30,214 nt of DNA from Prolixibacteraceae bacterium (GCA_003516705.1 DPCJ01000199.1:20605-50818); one strand, 5' to 3'; counted from the stretch's first letter, positions 1 to 8,222 are shown. Numbers and translations are program-made. Notes: generated by a model from the sequence alone, not told the origin.

Positions 1-2
1 AA

Positions 3-353
3 TGTCCGATGCCGCTTGTTGTTACGGTAAACAGTTCGGCACCCGACTGCCGCGCAAGAAATGCCAAACTGATTATGAAATACAAACATGCAAAAACCAT
101 CACTGAGTTGCAGGTTTCAAACGAGGATTATCTTCACTTATATGCCGATCGACCTTATCTGAACATCAGGGAATGGACTGTTCAGGATATTCAGGTTGAC
201 ATGAACGAACTGGGGCTAAACGGCTCGCCAACCAAAGTAAAAAAGGTTGACAATGTAGTGCTTCAGGCAAAAGAAGCAAAAGTCATCACTTCGTCTGACG
301 AAGATATGGACCAGTTGATGCGCGAGTTAATTGAAAATCACACCATCGGTTAA
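3..353 (+). CDS. etfB: Electron transfer flavoprotein beta subunit, C-terminal part
   Basis: The frame is open from the left edge, so the true start is outside the window. About 116 residues remain, containing PLVVTVNSSAPDCRARNAKL and ending VMITSS-like acidic residues before TAA at 351-353. EtfB binds AMP and, with EtfA, passes electrons from acyl-CoA dehydrogenases to a quinone reductase. The fragment alone is weakly diagnostic. The call rests mostly on the immediately following etfA and acyl-CoA dehydrogenase genes, the usual order in Bacteroidota, and on the C-terminal helical layout. The stop is 18 bases before the chosen etfA start, so the two are almost certainly co-transcribed and translationally coupled. 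Confidence 0.85.
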   Translation, partial: CPMPLVVTVNSSAPDCRARNAKLIMKYKHAKTITELQVSNEDYLHLYADRPYLNIREWTVQDIQVDMNELGLNGSPTKVKKVDNVVLQAKEAKVITSSDEDMDQLMRELIENHTIG

Positions 354-371
354 TTGAAAAAGTACGTAATT

Positions 372-1391
372 ATGAATAGTGTTTTTGTTTATTGTGAAAC
401 AGAAGACGGTCAGATTGCCGAGGTGAGCCTCGAATTGCTGACCAAAGGCCGCTCACTGGCCACCGAACTGAAATGTAAACTTGAAGCAATTGCCATCGGA
501 TATAAACTCGAAGGTATCGAAAAAGAGATATTTCCATACGGAGTTGATGTACTGCACATTGCCGACGACAAAAGGCTTGTACCTTATACCACACTTCCAC
601 ACAGCGCCATCGTAGTAAAACTTTTCCAGGAAGAAAAACCACAGATTGCCCTCATGGGAGCCAGTTCTGTTGGCCGCGATTTGGGACCACGCGTTTCGTC
701 GGCACTGCACAGCGGTTTAACTGCCGACTGCACCTCGCTGGTAATTGGCGACCACGAAGACAAAAAAGCAGGCAAAGAATATAAAAACCTGTTGTACCAA
801 ATTCGCCCTGCTTTTGGCGGAAACATTATCGCCACCATCATCAACCCCGACTGTCGCCCACAAATGGCTACAGTTCGCGAAGGCGTGATGAAAAAAGCAA
901 TACTCGACCCGGCTTACAAAGGAAAAGTGAATAAACTCGATGTATCGAAATATACTTCGGATAACGATTTTGTGGTTGAACTCATCGAGCGCCACATCGA
1001 AAAAAGCAAAGTAAACATTAAAGGAGCAGGTATAATTGTTGCAGGCGGTTACGGTGTGGGCTCAAAAGAAAATTTCAATCTGCTTTTTGAACTGGCCGAA
1101 GTTTTAGGTGGCGAAGTTGGCGCATCTCGCGCTGCTGTTGATGCCGGGTACATCGAACACGAACGGCAAATTGGTCAAACCGGAACCACAGTTCGCCCAA
1201 AATTGTACATCGCCTGTGGAATTTCAGGCCAGATTCAGCACCGCGCCGGGATGGAAGAATCGGCACAAATAATTGCAATCAATACCGACCCGGAAGCTCC
1301 GATTAACTCCATTGCCGATTATGTAATTACCGGCGATGTTTCAGAAATCATTCCGAAAATGATTAAATATTATAAAGCAAATACGAAGTAA
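372..1391 (+). CDS. etfA: Electron transfer flavoprotein alpha subunit
   Basis: EtfA carries the FAD of the ETF heterodimer and shuttles electrons from acyl-CoA dehydrogenation. The protein has about 339 residues. The N-terminal ETF domain begins NSVFVYCETEDG. The C-terminal FAD-binding domain has AGGYGVGSKENF, GASRAAVDAGYI, the GQTGTTVRPKLYIACGISG signature and IIAINTDPEAPI. A TTG at 354 would add six residues directly after the etfB stop. I chose the ATG at 372 because family members start at this point. The stop is one base from the next gene's ATG. Operon etfB-etfA-acd. Confidence 0.95.
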   Translation: MNSVFVYCETEDGQIAEVSLELLTKGRSLATELKCKLEAIAIGYKLEGIEKEIFPYGVDVLHIADDKRLVPYTTLPHSAIVVKLFQEEKPQIALMGASSVGRDLGPRVSSALHSGLTADCTSLVIGDHEDKKAGKEYKNLLYQIRPAFGGNIIATIINPDCRPQMATVREGVMKKAILDPAYKGKVNKLDVSKYTSDNDFVVELIERHIEKSKVNIKGAGIIVAGGYGVGSKENFNLLFELAEVLGGEVGASRAAVDAGYIEHERQIGQTGTTVRPKLYIACGISGQIQHRAGMEESAQIIAINTDPEAPINSIADYVITGDVSEIIPKMIKYYKANTK

Positions 1392-1392
1392 A

Positions 1393-3105
1393 ATGGCAAA
1401 TTATTATACTGACAATAAAGACCTGAGATTCCATCTAACCCATCCGTTGATGGAAAAAATCGTCAGGCTGAAAGAAAGGAATTTCGAAGAGAAAAAACTC
1501 TACGATTTTGCTCCAATGGATTACGAAGATGCAATCGACAGTTTCGATAAGGTACTTGAAGTTGTTGGTGAAATTTGTGGCGATATTATCGCACCCAATG
1601 CAGAAAGCATCGATGCTGAAGGCCCTGAAGTAATTGACGGCCATGTGAAGTATGCCCGCGGAACAGAAGAAAACATTAAAGCGCTGAACAATGCCGGGTT
1701 GATGGGGATGTCGTTGCCACGCAAATACGACGGGCTGAATTTCCCGATTGTACCATATATTATGGCTGCCGATATTGTTTCGCGCGCCGATGCAGGATTT
1801 GTAAACATCTGGGGATTGCAGGATTGCGCCGAAACCATTAACGAATTTGCTTCGGAAGAACAAAAAGAAAAATACCTGCCAAGGGTTAGTTCAGGCGAAA
1901 CAATGGCCATGGACTTAACCGAACCCGATGCCGGCTCCGACCTGCAGGCAGTTCAGTTAAAAGCTACCTGGGATGAAAAGAAAGGCGTTTGGCTATTGAA
2001 TGGCGTAAAACGTTTTATTACCAATGGCGACGGCGATATTTCGCTTGTTTTGGCGCGTTCAGAAGCCGGAACAAAAGATGGCCGCGGCCTTTCAATGTTT
2101 ATATACGACAAACAACAAGGCGGTGTAACAGTACGCCGTATCGAGCATAAAATGGGAATTATCGGTTCGCCAACCTGCGAATTAGTCTTTAAAGATGCAC
2201 CGTCAGAACTGGTAGGCGACCGCAAAATGGGTCTGATTAAATATGTTATGGCCTTGATGAATGGTGCCCGTTTGGGAATTGCAGCACAATCGGTGGGCAT
2301 TTCAGAATCGGCTTACCGCGAATCACTGGCTTATGCAAAAGAACGCACACAATTTGGCAAGGCAATCATTCGTTTCCCCGCAGTTTACGAAATGATTACA
2401 ACCATGAAAGCCAAACTCGATGCATCACGCACTTTGCTTTATGAAACTGCCCGTTTTGTGGATATATACAAAACTTACATGCACATTGCAGAAGAACGTG
2501 CCCTCGACAAAGATGAAAGAAACGAGATGAAAAAATACCAGAAACTGGCTGATATTTATACGCCGCTGGTAAAAGGTCTTTCGAGCGAATTTTGCAACCA
2601 ATTGGCATATGATGCAGTGCAGGTTCACGGTGGTTCCGGTTTTATGAAAGATTACCCCGTTGAACGCATTTACCGCGATGCCCGCATTACATCGATTTAT
2701 GAAGGAACCACACAATTACAAGTGGTAGCCGCCATTCGCGGTGTTACCACCGGTGGATACCTGGCTCAAATCAGGGAATACGAGGCTCAGAAAATTACTC
2801 CCGAATTGGAATACATGCGCCGTACACTTATTATTCTTACCGACGAATATGAACAGGCTGTTGCCAAAGTGGTTGACAGTAACGACAACGAGTTTATCGA
2901 TTTCCATGCCCGCCGTTTGGTTGAAATGGCCGGTCATATTGTGATGAGTTACTTGTTGGTTATCGACAGCAACCGCGATGCAACTTACACCCGGTCAGCC
3001 AAAGTATTTATTAAAATGACCAAATCGGTGGTAAAAGGTCATGCCGAATTTATCCGCAGCTCAGCGGTTGAAGATTTGGCCGCGTACAAAATTGAAATGG
3101 AATAA
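1393..3105 (+). CDS. Acyl-CoA dehydrogenase family protein (about 570 aa)
   Basis: FAD-dependent alpha,beta-dehydrogenation of an acyl-CoA, with ETF as electron acceptor. Visible features are the middle-domain motif MAMDLTEPDAGSDLQA, then KRFITNGDGDIS, the C-terminal helical domain with ERTQFGKAI, and QVHGGSGFMKDYPVERIYRD followed by SIYEGTTQLQ. The extra C-terminal segment of about 130 residues makes it longer than a 380-residue short-chain enzyme, like other Bacteroidota members next to etfBA. The ATG lies one base after the etfA stop, so physical and functional coupling to its own electron acceptor is clear. Chain-length specificity cannot be read from the sequence. Confidence 0.93.
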   Translation: MANYYTDNKDLRFHLTHPLMEKIVRLKERNFEEKKLYDFAPMDYEDAIDSFDKVLEVVGEICGDIIAPNAESIDAEGPEVIDGHVKYARGTEENIKALNNAGLMGMSLPRKYDGLNFPIVPYIMAADIVSRADAGFVNIWGLQDCAETINEFASEEQKEKYLPRVSSGETMAMDLTEPDAGSDLQAVQLKATWDEKKGVWLLNGVKRFITNGDGDISLVLARSEAGTKDGRGLSMFIYDKQQGGVTVRRIEHKMGIIGSPTCELVFKDAPSELVGDRKMGLIKYVMALMNGARLGIAAQSVGISESAYRESLAYAKERTQFGKAIIRFPAVYEMITTMKAKLDASRTLLYETARFVDIYKTYMHIAEERALDKDERNEMKKYQKLADIYTPLVKGLSSEFCNQLAYDAVQVHGGSGFMKDYPVERIYRDARITSIYEGTTQLQVVAAIRGVTTGGYLAQIREYEAQKITPELEYMRRTLIILTDEYEQAVAKVVDSNDNEFIDFHARRLVEMAGHIVMSYLLVIDSNRDATYTRSAKVFIKMTKSVVKGHAEFIRSSAVEDLAAYKIEME

Positions 3106-3135
3106 TTTCGCTTATCACGTTAACGCATGATAATT

Positions 3136-3170
3136 AAAGGCAGCCGGTATTTTAACCGACTGCCTTTTTT
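3136..3170 (+). terminator. Rho-independent terminator of the etf-acd operon
   Basis: Stem AAAGGCAG (3136-3143) pairs with CTGCCTTT (3160-3167). CGGT/ACCG extends it inside after one mismatch, and a T run follows to 3170. It sits 31 bases after the acyl-CoA dehydrogenase stop. Confidence 0.85.
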
Positions 3171-3274
3171 ATAACAACATGAGAATGTGAAACTTTACAC
3201 TGCTTCTAAATAATTGTAAGAGATTGTTTATATTCGCATCCAAATAAAAACTGTATCATTTAATAATCATCAAA

Positions 3275-4369
3275 ATGAAAAAATTCTTTATTCTGATTCT
3301 TGCAGTGACAATTTTTGCCTGTACACAAAAGCCTGCAGGCTTTAAAATCGATGTAAAACTTGCAGGTGCTGAAGGCAAAATTTTGCTCGAAAAACGGGGT
3401 ACCGGCGAATGGATTCCTGTTGACACTGCCGACATTGTGGAAGGCGTGGCTGTTTTGGAAGGCGAAGTTAAATATCCCAGCGACATGTATCTGTCGGTAC
3501 TTGGAGAGCGCGCAAAAACAATGGTTTTTGTTGAAAATGCTGCCATGACAGTGGTTGGAAATGTGGACTCACTCGATAAAGTTGTGGTTACCGGCTCGCT
3601 GTCGCACGATGAATATGCTGCCTTAAGCAAACAGATTAACGAAATTGCAGAAAAATACATGGCCATGTATCAGGAATCGCGCGCTGCCATTACCGCAGGC
3701 GACACTGCCAGAGGCCGCCAGATTATGGAAGAAGTTGAAAAAATGTACGAAAGCACCAATACCATGCGTGAGGATTTTATCAAAAACAATCCGGCTTCGT
3801 ATGTTAGTCCCTTCCTCTTATCTCAGATTCAATACGGAAAAGAAGCTGAAGAACTGGAAGCACTGGTAAGCAAATTCGACCCGAAACTTGATTCATTAGC
3901 TTCGGTTATTACCATTAAAGAACAGATTGCAAAACTGAAAACAGTGGCTGTTGGACAGGTTGCACCCGACTTTACACAAAATGATGTAAACGGAAATCCT
4001 GTAAGTTTCTCAAGTGTTTACAGTCAGAATAAACTTACACTGCTCGATTTTTGGGCAGCCTGGTGTGGCCCGTGTCGTGCCGAAAACCCAAATGTTGTTG
4101 CAGTTTACAACGAATTCAATGTAAAAGGATTTACAGTTTTTGGCGTTTCGCTCGACCGCGACAAAGAAGCCTGGTTAAAAGCGATTGCTGATGATAAACT
4201 GGCATGGGCCCAGGTTTCTGACCTGGCATACTGGCAGAATGCTGCCGCACAAACCTACGCAATACAGTCAATTCCATCGAGTTTACTGGTTGACCAAACC
4301 GGAAAAATTATTGCCAAAAACAAACGTGGCGACGAATTACGTGCTTTTGTAGCCGATTATTTAAAATAA
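3275..4369 (+). CDS. TlpA-like thioredoxin-fold lipoprotein with DUF4369 N-terminal domain
   Basis: Envelope thiol:disulfide protein of 364 residues. The N-terminus has a hydrophobic signal and a lipobox ending at Cys16 (TIFAC), so it is probably a lipoprotein. A beta-rich DUF4369-type domain covers roughly residues 18-120, followed by a helical linker. The AhpC/TSA-TlpA domain starts near residue 225 (VGQVAPDFTQNDVNGNPVSF) with the redox motif WCGPC at about 263-267 and the cis-Pro segment SIPSSLLVD. It stands alone between two terminators, so it is a single-gene unit. Such proteins are common in Bacteroidota; the substrate is unknown. Confidence 0.9.
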   Translation: MKKFFILILAVTIFACTQKPAGFKIDVKLAGAEGKILLEKRGTGEWIPVDTADIVEGVAVLEGEVKYPSDMYLSVLGERAKTMVFVENAAMTVVGNVDSLDKVVVTGSLSHDEYAALSKQINEIAEKYMAMYQESRAAITAGDTARGRQIMEEVEKMYESTNTMREDFIKNNPASYVSPFLLSQIQYGKEAEELEALVSKFDPKLDSLASVITIKEQIAKLKTVAVGQVAPDFTQNDVNGNPVSFSSVYSQNKLTLLDFWAAWCGPCRAENPNVVAVYNEFNVKGFTVFGVSLDRDKEAWLKAIADDKLAWAQVSDLAYWQNAAAQTYAIQSIPSSLLVDQTGKIIAKNKRGDELRAFVADYLK

Positions 4370-4390
4370 TGTAAAGCTTAAATACAGTGC

Positions 4391-4419
4391 AAAAGCCTTT
4401 CTTCGGAAAGGCTTTTTTT
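4391..4419 (+). terminator. Rho-independent terminator with UUCG tetraloop
   Basis: An 11-bp perfect stem, AAAAGCCTTTC (4391-4401) with GAAAGGCTTTT (4406-4416), closes a TTCG loop (4402-4405) and is followed by a T run. It ends the TlpA-like gene. It also shows that an upstream in-frame ATG at 4387 is not the start of the next gene. Confidence 0.92.
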
Positions 4420-4434
4420 GTTCGTGCGAATTCA

Positions 4435-4442
4435 TACTTTTG
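4435..4442 (+). promoter_or_regulatory. Bacteroidetes -7 box (TAnnTTTG)
   Basis: TACTTTTG matches the Bacteroidetes consensus TAnnTTTG exactly and ends four bases before the ATG at 4447. Transcription would therefore start at or next to the start codon, giving a leaderless or nearly leaderless mRNA. TTTG at 4417-4420 is closer than usual for a -33 element, so only the -7 part is convincing. Confidence 0.55.
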
Positions 4443-4446
4443 CGCC

Positions 4447-5361
4447 ATGTTTCAAAATCATTTAGGCGAATTAGCCGGCATTTTAACTGCTGTGTTCTGG
4501 ACTGTTACAAGCCTCGCATTTGAGTCGGCAGGTAAAAAAGTAGGTTCACTTTCTGTCAATCTCATACGGTTGATCATTGCCTTCTTTTTTATTGCTTTTT
4601 ACAGCTGGATTGTACGGGGTTATTTTTTTCCAACCGACGCTACTGGTTATCAGTGGCTGTGGCTTTCGCTGTCGGGACTGGTTGGTTTTGTAATTGGCGA
4701 TTTGCTGCTTTTTCAGGCGCTGGTGGTAATAGGAGCGCGCATTGCAATGCTTGTAATGGCGCTGGCTCCGCCGTTTGCCGCATTCATCGGTTGGCTGGTT
4801 TTGGGCGAAGTTATGTCGGTATCCAATTTATTTGGCATGGCAATTACCCTCATCGGGATCATAATTGTGATTCTGAAACGCGAAAAAACAGAAGAAAACG
4901 GAACGGTTAAAACAAAACTAAAATCTAATTATTCCATCCAGGGGATTTTGCTCGCTTTGGGTGGTGCAATCGGACAGGGAGCAGGATTGGTTTTGAGCAA
5001 AAAAGGAATGGGTGATTACGACCCGTTTTCGTCGTCGCAAATTCGTGTTCTCACCGGAATTGCCGGATTTATTGTTGTTTTAACTGTAATGAATCGCTGG
5101 CCGCGTTTTATGGCAGCCATAAAAAATGGTCCCGCCATGAAACGCATCACACTGGGCGCTTTTTTCGGGCCATTTCTGGGTGTGTCGTTTTCGCTGTTAG
5201 CTGTTCAACACACACAGGCCGGCATTGCTGCCACATTGATGTCCATTTCGCCTGTACTGATTATTGCCCCGGCGGTTATTCTTTTCAAGGAAAGAATTAA
5301 CTGGAAAGAGATTGTGGGTGCGGTGATTACTGTGATTGGTGTGGCGCTGTTCTTTTTATGA
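4447..5361 (+). CDS. EamA/DMT-superfamily permease
   Basis: Inner-membrane transporter of 304 residues with about ten hydrophobic helices arranged as two EamA repeats. The first repeat is ELAGILTAVFWTVTSLAFES through IIVILKRE. A charged loop (EKTEENGTVKTKLKSN) follows, then the second repeat from QGILLALGGAIGQGAGLVLS to VIGVALFFL. I chose the start at 4447 because the upstream in-frame ATG at 4387 lies inside the previous gene's terminator. Members export metabolites or amino acids; the substrate cannot be assigned here. Confidence 0.9.
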   Translation: MFQNHLGELAGILTAVFWTVTSLAFESAGKKVGSLSVNLIRLIIAFFFIAFYSWIVRGYFFPTDATGYQWLWLSLSGLVGFVIGDLLLFQALVVIGARIAMLVMALAPPFAAFIGWLVLGEVMSVSNLFGMAITLIGIIIVILKREKTEENGTVKTKLKSNYSIQGILLALGGAIGQGAGLVLSKKGMGDYDPFSSSQIRVLTGIAGFIVVLTVMNRWPRFMAAIKNGPAMKRITLGAFFGPFLGVSFSLLAVQHTQAGIAATLMSISPVLIIAPAVILFKERINWKEIVGAVITVIGVALFFL

Positions 5362-5377
5362 TAGTGTTCAAAATTGA

Positions 5378-5800
5378 TTAACTATCAATAATGTCGTTAT
5401 AATCAACTTTTAAGTTCATTTTCATTAACACAAACTCCCTGATATTCTTTGCAACTAAGATTGAATATTCAACTTTCTCTTTTGACAAAAATACAATTTC
5501 GTTTGGATATCGGACTTCTACTGCGTACCCCTGCATTTCAGAAACGATATCATAATAACTTTCAAAATCTGAATCCTTTTGCGTTATTAAATCAATAAGA
5601 TAAACTAAATCGTGCGTAAACCTGAAAGTAGCCGATTGATAAATAAGAAATGCTTTTAAATATTTCTCAACAGCTTGTTGGCAATGAAATGTAACTGTAT
5701 CAAGATATTCAGGAATGTGCATATAAGTTACTTTAGCAGTTCCCAAATCGTGGTCTCCCTTAATAATCCACTGCTTGATAATATCAACCTGCCCGTTCAT
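5378..5800 (-). CDS. HEPN-domain protein (COG2250-like) of a MNT/HEPN pair
   Basis: A 140-residue helical protein. The HEPN core is visible as FHCQQAVEKYLKAFLIYQ (about 38-55), then FRFTHDLVYLIDLI (59-72) and VRYPNE (96-101). It is translated second in a two-gene minus-strand unit; its ATG overlaps the end of the upstream nucleotidyltransferase by 17 bases. In type VII systems the HEPN protein is a toxin, usually an RNase, and the MNT enzyme modifies it. The usual R-x4-6-H RNase motif is not present; the nearest is R60-F-T-H63. Function as a toxin is therefore open. Confidence 0.85.
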   Translation of the reverse strand: MNGQVDIIKQWIIKGDHDLGTAKVTYMHIPEYLDTVTFHCQQAVEKYLKAFLIYQSATFRFTHDLVYLIDLITQKDSDFESYYDIVSEMQGYAVEVRYPNEIVFLSKEKVEYSILVAKNIREFVLMKMNLKVDYNDIIDS

Positions 5801-6128
5801 ATAGAATTTTACCTGTATTCATCACTTCATTAACAAAACTGTATCTATTCTTCTTCGAATCAATAATTTCTTCAGGCGTATAAACAACTAAATCTACTGG
5901 AATCATTGAACCATAAATCATTTTTCTTACCTGAACCATCCTTAATGGTCTTGGTAAATCGGTCTTTTTTACAACGAATAAATCAAGGTCACTATTTTCA
6001 TTAGCATTTCCGGATGCATAAGAACCAAATAGAATAATCTTTTCAGGGTTATACCCCAAAACAATCTTATTCACAATATCCGATATTTTCTCTGCCCCAA
6101 TCATTTGAATTTTTTCGCTAATATACAA
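5784..6128 (-). CDS. MNT-type nucleotidyltransferase (antitoxin-like)
   Basis: A 114-residue minimal nucleotidyltransferase. The polymerase-beta-type motif is clear: GSYASG at 35-40, then SDLDLFVV with Asp47 and Asp49 as metal ligands, and a third acid at Asp79 in PVDLVVY. It precedes and overlaps the HEPN gene, the standard order of MNT/HEPN modules, where it is thought to transfer AMP to the HEPN partner and neutralise it. All three catalytic acids are kept, so it is probably active. Confidence 0.88.
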   Translation of the reverse strand: MYISEKIQMIGAEKISDIVNKIVLGYNPEKIILFGSYASGNANENSDLDLFVVKKTDLPRPLRMVQVRKMIYGSMIPVDLVVYTPEEIIDSKKNRYSFVNEVMNTGKILYERAG

Positions 6129-6140
6129 ATTTTCAATTTT

Positions 6141-6542
6141 TCAATTCAAATCCAGAAACGCCCTTAGTTCTGCCATTTTGAGCTGGCGTTCCACAGAAAA
6201 AGCTGTGCTTTCGCGTTCAATTTTATCAAGCAAAAACCACGATTTGCTGAAAAAATTGAGTTTGTCGTTTTCTGTGGTGGCAATTTCGCCCTGTTCCTTT
6301 AAAACAAAGGCAACCAGCTCAAGGTGTTCGTTGGTAAGATTTTTTTCGATGGTTAAATACCGCATCATTTCTTCTGCCGACATTGCCACAAAATCCAAGT
6401 CAACCGCCAGGCACTTGTAAAAATACCCGACTTCTTCACTGGCATTTTCGTTTTGCCCGTTCTTCCTGAACCTGATGATTCGCGAAATCACTTCGAAAAG
6501 CATCATCAGTTGGCGCATCAAATAATCTCGTTCTATTCCCAT
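6141..6542 (-). CDS. Hypothetical helical protein, 133 aa
   Basis: I do not recognise a named family. The product is soluble and predicted mostly helical, with no signal or membrane segment: GIERDYLMRQLMMLFEVISR at the N-terminus, then acidic/hydrophobic helices, ending ERQLKMAELRAFLDLN. The open frame extends up to 6623, but the region before 6542 overlaps the divergent promoter and gene. I chose MGIERD at 6542 because Bacteroidota proteins of this kind, seen next to other genes, begin GIERDYLMRQL. It lies 12 bases upstream of the MNT/HEPN pair on the same strand, so it may be co-transcribed. Its distance from the divergent DUF5522 gene is 52 bases. Confidence 0.7.
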   Translation of the reverse strand: MGIERDYLMRQLMMLFEVISRIIRFRKNGQNENASEEVGYFYKCLAVDLDFVAMSAEEMMRYLTIEKNLTNEHLELVAFVLKEQGEIATTENDKLNFFSKSWFLLDKIERESTAFSVERQLKMAELRAFLDLN

Positions 6543-6572
6543 TTTTCTGAAATTGCTTCTAAAGATAATGTG

Positions 6573-6580
6573 TAGTTTTG
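6573..6580 (+). promoter_or_regulatory. -7 box of the DUF5522-fmt unit
   Basis: TAGTTTTG fits TAnnTTTG exactly, with a TTG at 6553-6555, 17 bases upstream, as a possible -33 element. It lies 14 bases before the ATG at 6595. Confidence 0.5.
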
Positions 6581-6594
6581 AAAAAAAATAAACA

Positions 6595-6813
6595 ATGGGC
6601 ATTTTCGACAGTGTTTTTGGCAACAGCGACAGCTTTTCGGATGAATTGCACGAGGGGAAAGACTTTTACATGGAGAAAGGTTACCGTGTAATGACCGAAA
6701 GTTATTTGATTAACCGCGGATATTGCTGTTCCAATGGCTGCAGACATTGTCCGTACTGGCCAAAAGCACAAAAAGGGAATACACGGCTCAGACCTGGGTT
6801 AACAAAAATTTAA
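6595..6813 (+). CDS. DUF5522-like small Cys-rich protein
   Basis: A 72-residue protein with the conserved segment EKGYRVMTESYLINRGYCCS followed by NGCRHCPY. Its four clustered cysteines (CC..GC..C) plus a histidine suggest a metal or Fe-S site. This family is widespread and uncharacterised in Bacteroidota and Proteobacteria. It lies seven bases upstream of fmt in the same direction and shares its promoter, so a role around translation is a guess from context only. Confidence 0.8.
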   Translation: MGIFDSVFGNSDSFSDELHEGKDFYMEKGYRVMTESYLINRGYCCSNGCRHCPYWPKAQKGNTRLRPGLTKI

Positions 6814-6820
6814 ATTCAAC

Positions 6821-7789
6821 ATGAACGGAAAAGATTTGCGGATTGTGTTTATGGGAACCCCCGATTTTGCGGTTGCCAGTTTAAAAGCACTCGTTGATGG
6901 CGGGTACAATGTGGTTGGAGTAATTACTGCACCCGACAAACCAGCCGGTCGCGGAAACCAGTTAACACAATCGGCAGTTAAAAAGTATGCAATTGAAAAC
7001 AACCTGCATTTGTTACAACCCGAAAAACTGAAAAACCCTGATTTTATTGCTGAACTGCAAAGCCTGAAAGCCGATTTGCAAATTGTTGTGGCTTTTAGAA
7101 TGTTGCCCGAACTGGTTTGGAATATGCCACGACTTGGAACTTTTAACCTGCATGGTTCGCTGCTGCCGCAATACCGCGGCGCTGCCCCGCTCAACTGGGC
7201 AGTTATTAATGGCGAAACAAAAACCGGCGTTACCACTTTTTTGTTGGACCAGGAAATTGACACAGGTAAAATTCTGTTTAAACACGAAATTGAAATTGGA
7301 GAAAAAGATACTGTTGGCGATATTCATGACAGATTAATGGAAATTGGTGCATCGCTGGTGGTGAAAACAGTGGATGCGCTGGCCGAAGGAAATTACACAC
7401 CAATTCCGCAAAGCGAGATAATTTCGGATTTGATAAAACATGCACCCAAAATTTTTAAGGAAGATTGCCGGATTGACTGGCAAAACGATGCAGAAAAAAT
7501 AAGAAACCTGATTCGCGGGTTGTCGCCCTACCCCACTGCCTGGAGTTTACTTGTAAACACCGAAACCGGTGAAGAAATTCAGACTAAAATATATTTTGCT
7601 GAGAAAACTGCAATTGCGAAAAAAGCAAACTGCGGAACCATTGAAACTGACGGAAAAAAGAGTTTACTTGTAGCTTGCGGAAATGGGTGGCTGAACATTA
7701 CCGACATTCAGCTGGCGGGTAAAAAAAGAATGAAAACCGACGAGTTTCTTCGCGGTTTTCAACAAATCGGGAAATATAAATTCGTTTAA
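6821..7789 (+). CDS. fmt: Methionyl-tRNA formyltransferase
   Basis: Formylates initiator Met-tRNA using 10-formyl-tetrahydrofolate, in the cytoplasm. The length of 322 residues is usual. The N-terminal formyltransferase domain has IVFMGTPDFAV and the catalytic segment FNLHGSLLPQYRGAAP. The catalytic Asn, His and Asp fall at about N109, H111 and D147 (in LDQEIDTGKI), three residues on from the E. coli numbering. A C-terminal OB-like tRNA-binding domain begins near residue 210 (IRGLSPYPTAWS). It follows the DUF5522 gene by seven bases. Confidence 0.97.
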   Translation: MNGKDLRIVFMGTPDFAVASLKALVDGGYNVVGVITAPDKPAGRGNQLTQSAVKKYAIENNLHLLQPEKLKNPDFIAELQSLKADLQIVVAFRMLPELVWNMPRLGTFNLHGSLLPQYRGAAPLNWAVINGETKTGVTTFLLDQEIDTGKILFKHEIEIGEKDTVGDIHDRLMEIGASLVVKTVDALAEGNYTPIPQSEIISDLIKHAPKIFKEDCRIDWQNDAEKIRNLIRGLSPYPTAWSLLVNTETGEEIQTKIYFAEKTAIAKKANCGTIETDGKKSLLVACGNGWLNITDIQLAGKKRMKTDEFLRGFQQIGKYKFV

Positions 7790-7793
7790 AAAC

Positions 7794-7826
7794 AACTTTT
7801 CCAAAGTTCGAAACTTTGGAAAAGTT
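7794..7826. terminator. Bidirectional hairpin between fmt and the convergent membrane gene
   Basis: A perfect 15-bp stem, AACTTTTCCAAAGTT (7794-7808) with its reverse complement (7812-7826), encloses a CGA loop. On the minus strand it is followed by GTTTTT, a fair U tract, so it can end the 7860-8222 gene. The plus side has only a weak T tract. It starts four bases after the fmt stop. Confidence 0.75.
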
Positions 7827-7859
7827 AGTTTGAAAAAGTTAAAATCGAAAAATCCCGGG

Positions 7860-8222
7860 TTAGTTTTTCTTCCGGTTCATAAAGAAGAAGTAAAGCAGAA
7901 AACCTGACGAGATAAATACAAGCAGAATTCCGAAGGGCAACACTGCATTTTCTGCATTCCACATGTAAGGATTAAAAGCCCTCATAATTTCGATTACAAT
8001 TAATCCAATCCCTGTCATGAGTGCCACCAAACCCCATTTTAACGATGGATATTTGTTCGATTCTTCGCTGACTGTGCTTCTGGCTTCCAATATTCCAACT
8101 TTATCGTACTGTCCGGCTTTAATCAGTTTTCTTTTTAGAAAATAGTCGGAAATCAAAACCAAAATGTGGTAAATACCAAAAAAAACCAACCCTGTTACTG
8201 CAATTTCGCTTAAATGATTCAT
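7860..8222 (-). CDS. Small three-TM membrane protein (DUF6249-like)
   Basis: A 120-residue inner-membrane protein with three hydrophobic segments: about 8-26 (AVTGLVFFGIYHILVLISDY), 65-83 (WGLVALMTGIGLIVIEIM) and 92-113 (VLPFGILLVFISSGFLLYFF). A basic, soluble loop follows the first segment (KRKLIKAGQYDKVG). Proteins like this often sit beside ECF sigma factors in Bacteroidota. Here it is divergent from one and has an outward-facing copy of the same ECF-type promoter, so it probably belongs to that regulon. Function unknown. Confidence 0.8.
   Translation of the reverse strand: MNHLSEIAVTGLVFFGIYHILVLISDYFLKRKLIKAGQYDKVGILEARSTVSEESNKYPSLKWGLVALMTGIGLIVIEIMRAFNPYMWNAENAVLPFGILLVFISSGFLLYFFFMNRKKN

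Noticed and set aside
370..1278. Several minus-strand open frames inside etfA
   Set aside because: They are shadows of a strongly supported gene and carry no family motif or ribosome site.
4387..4446. Longer EamA start at 4387
   Set aside because: The extension reads through the UUCG terminator hairpin and the -7 box; the protein family starts at 4447.
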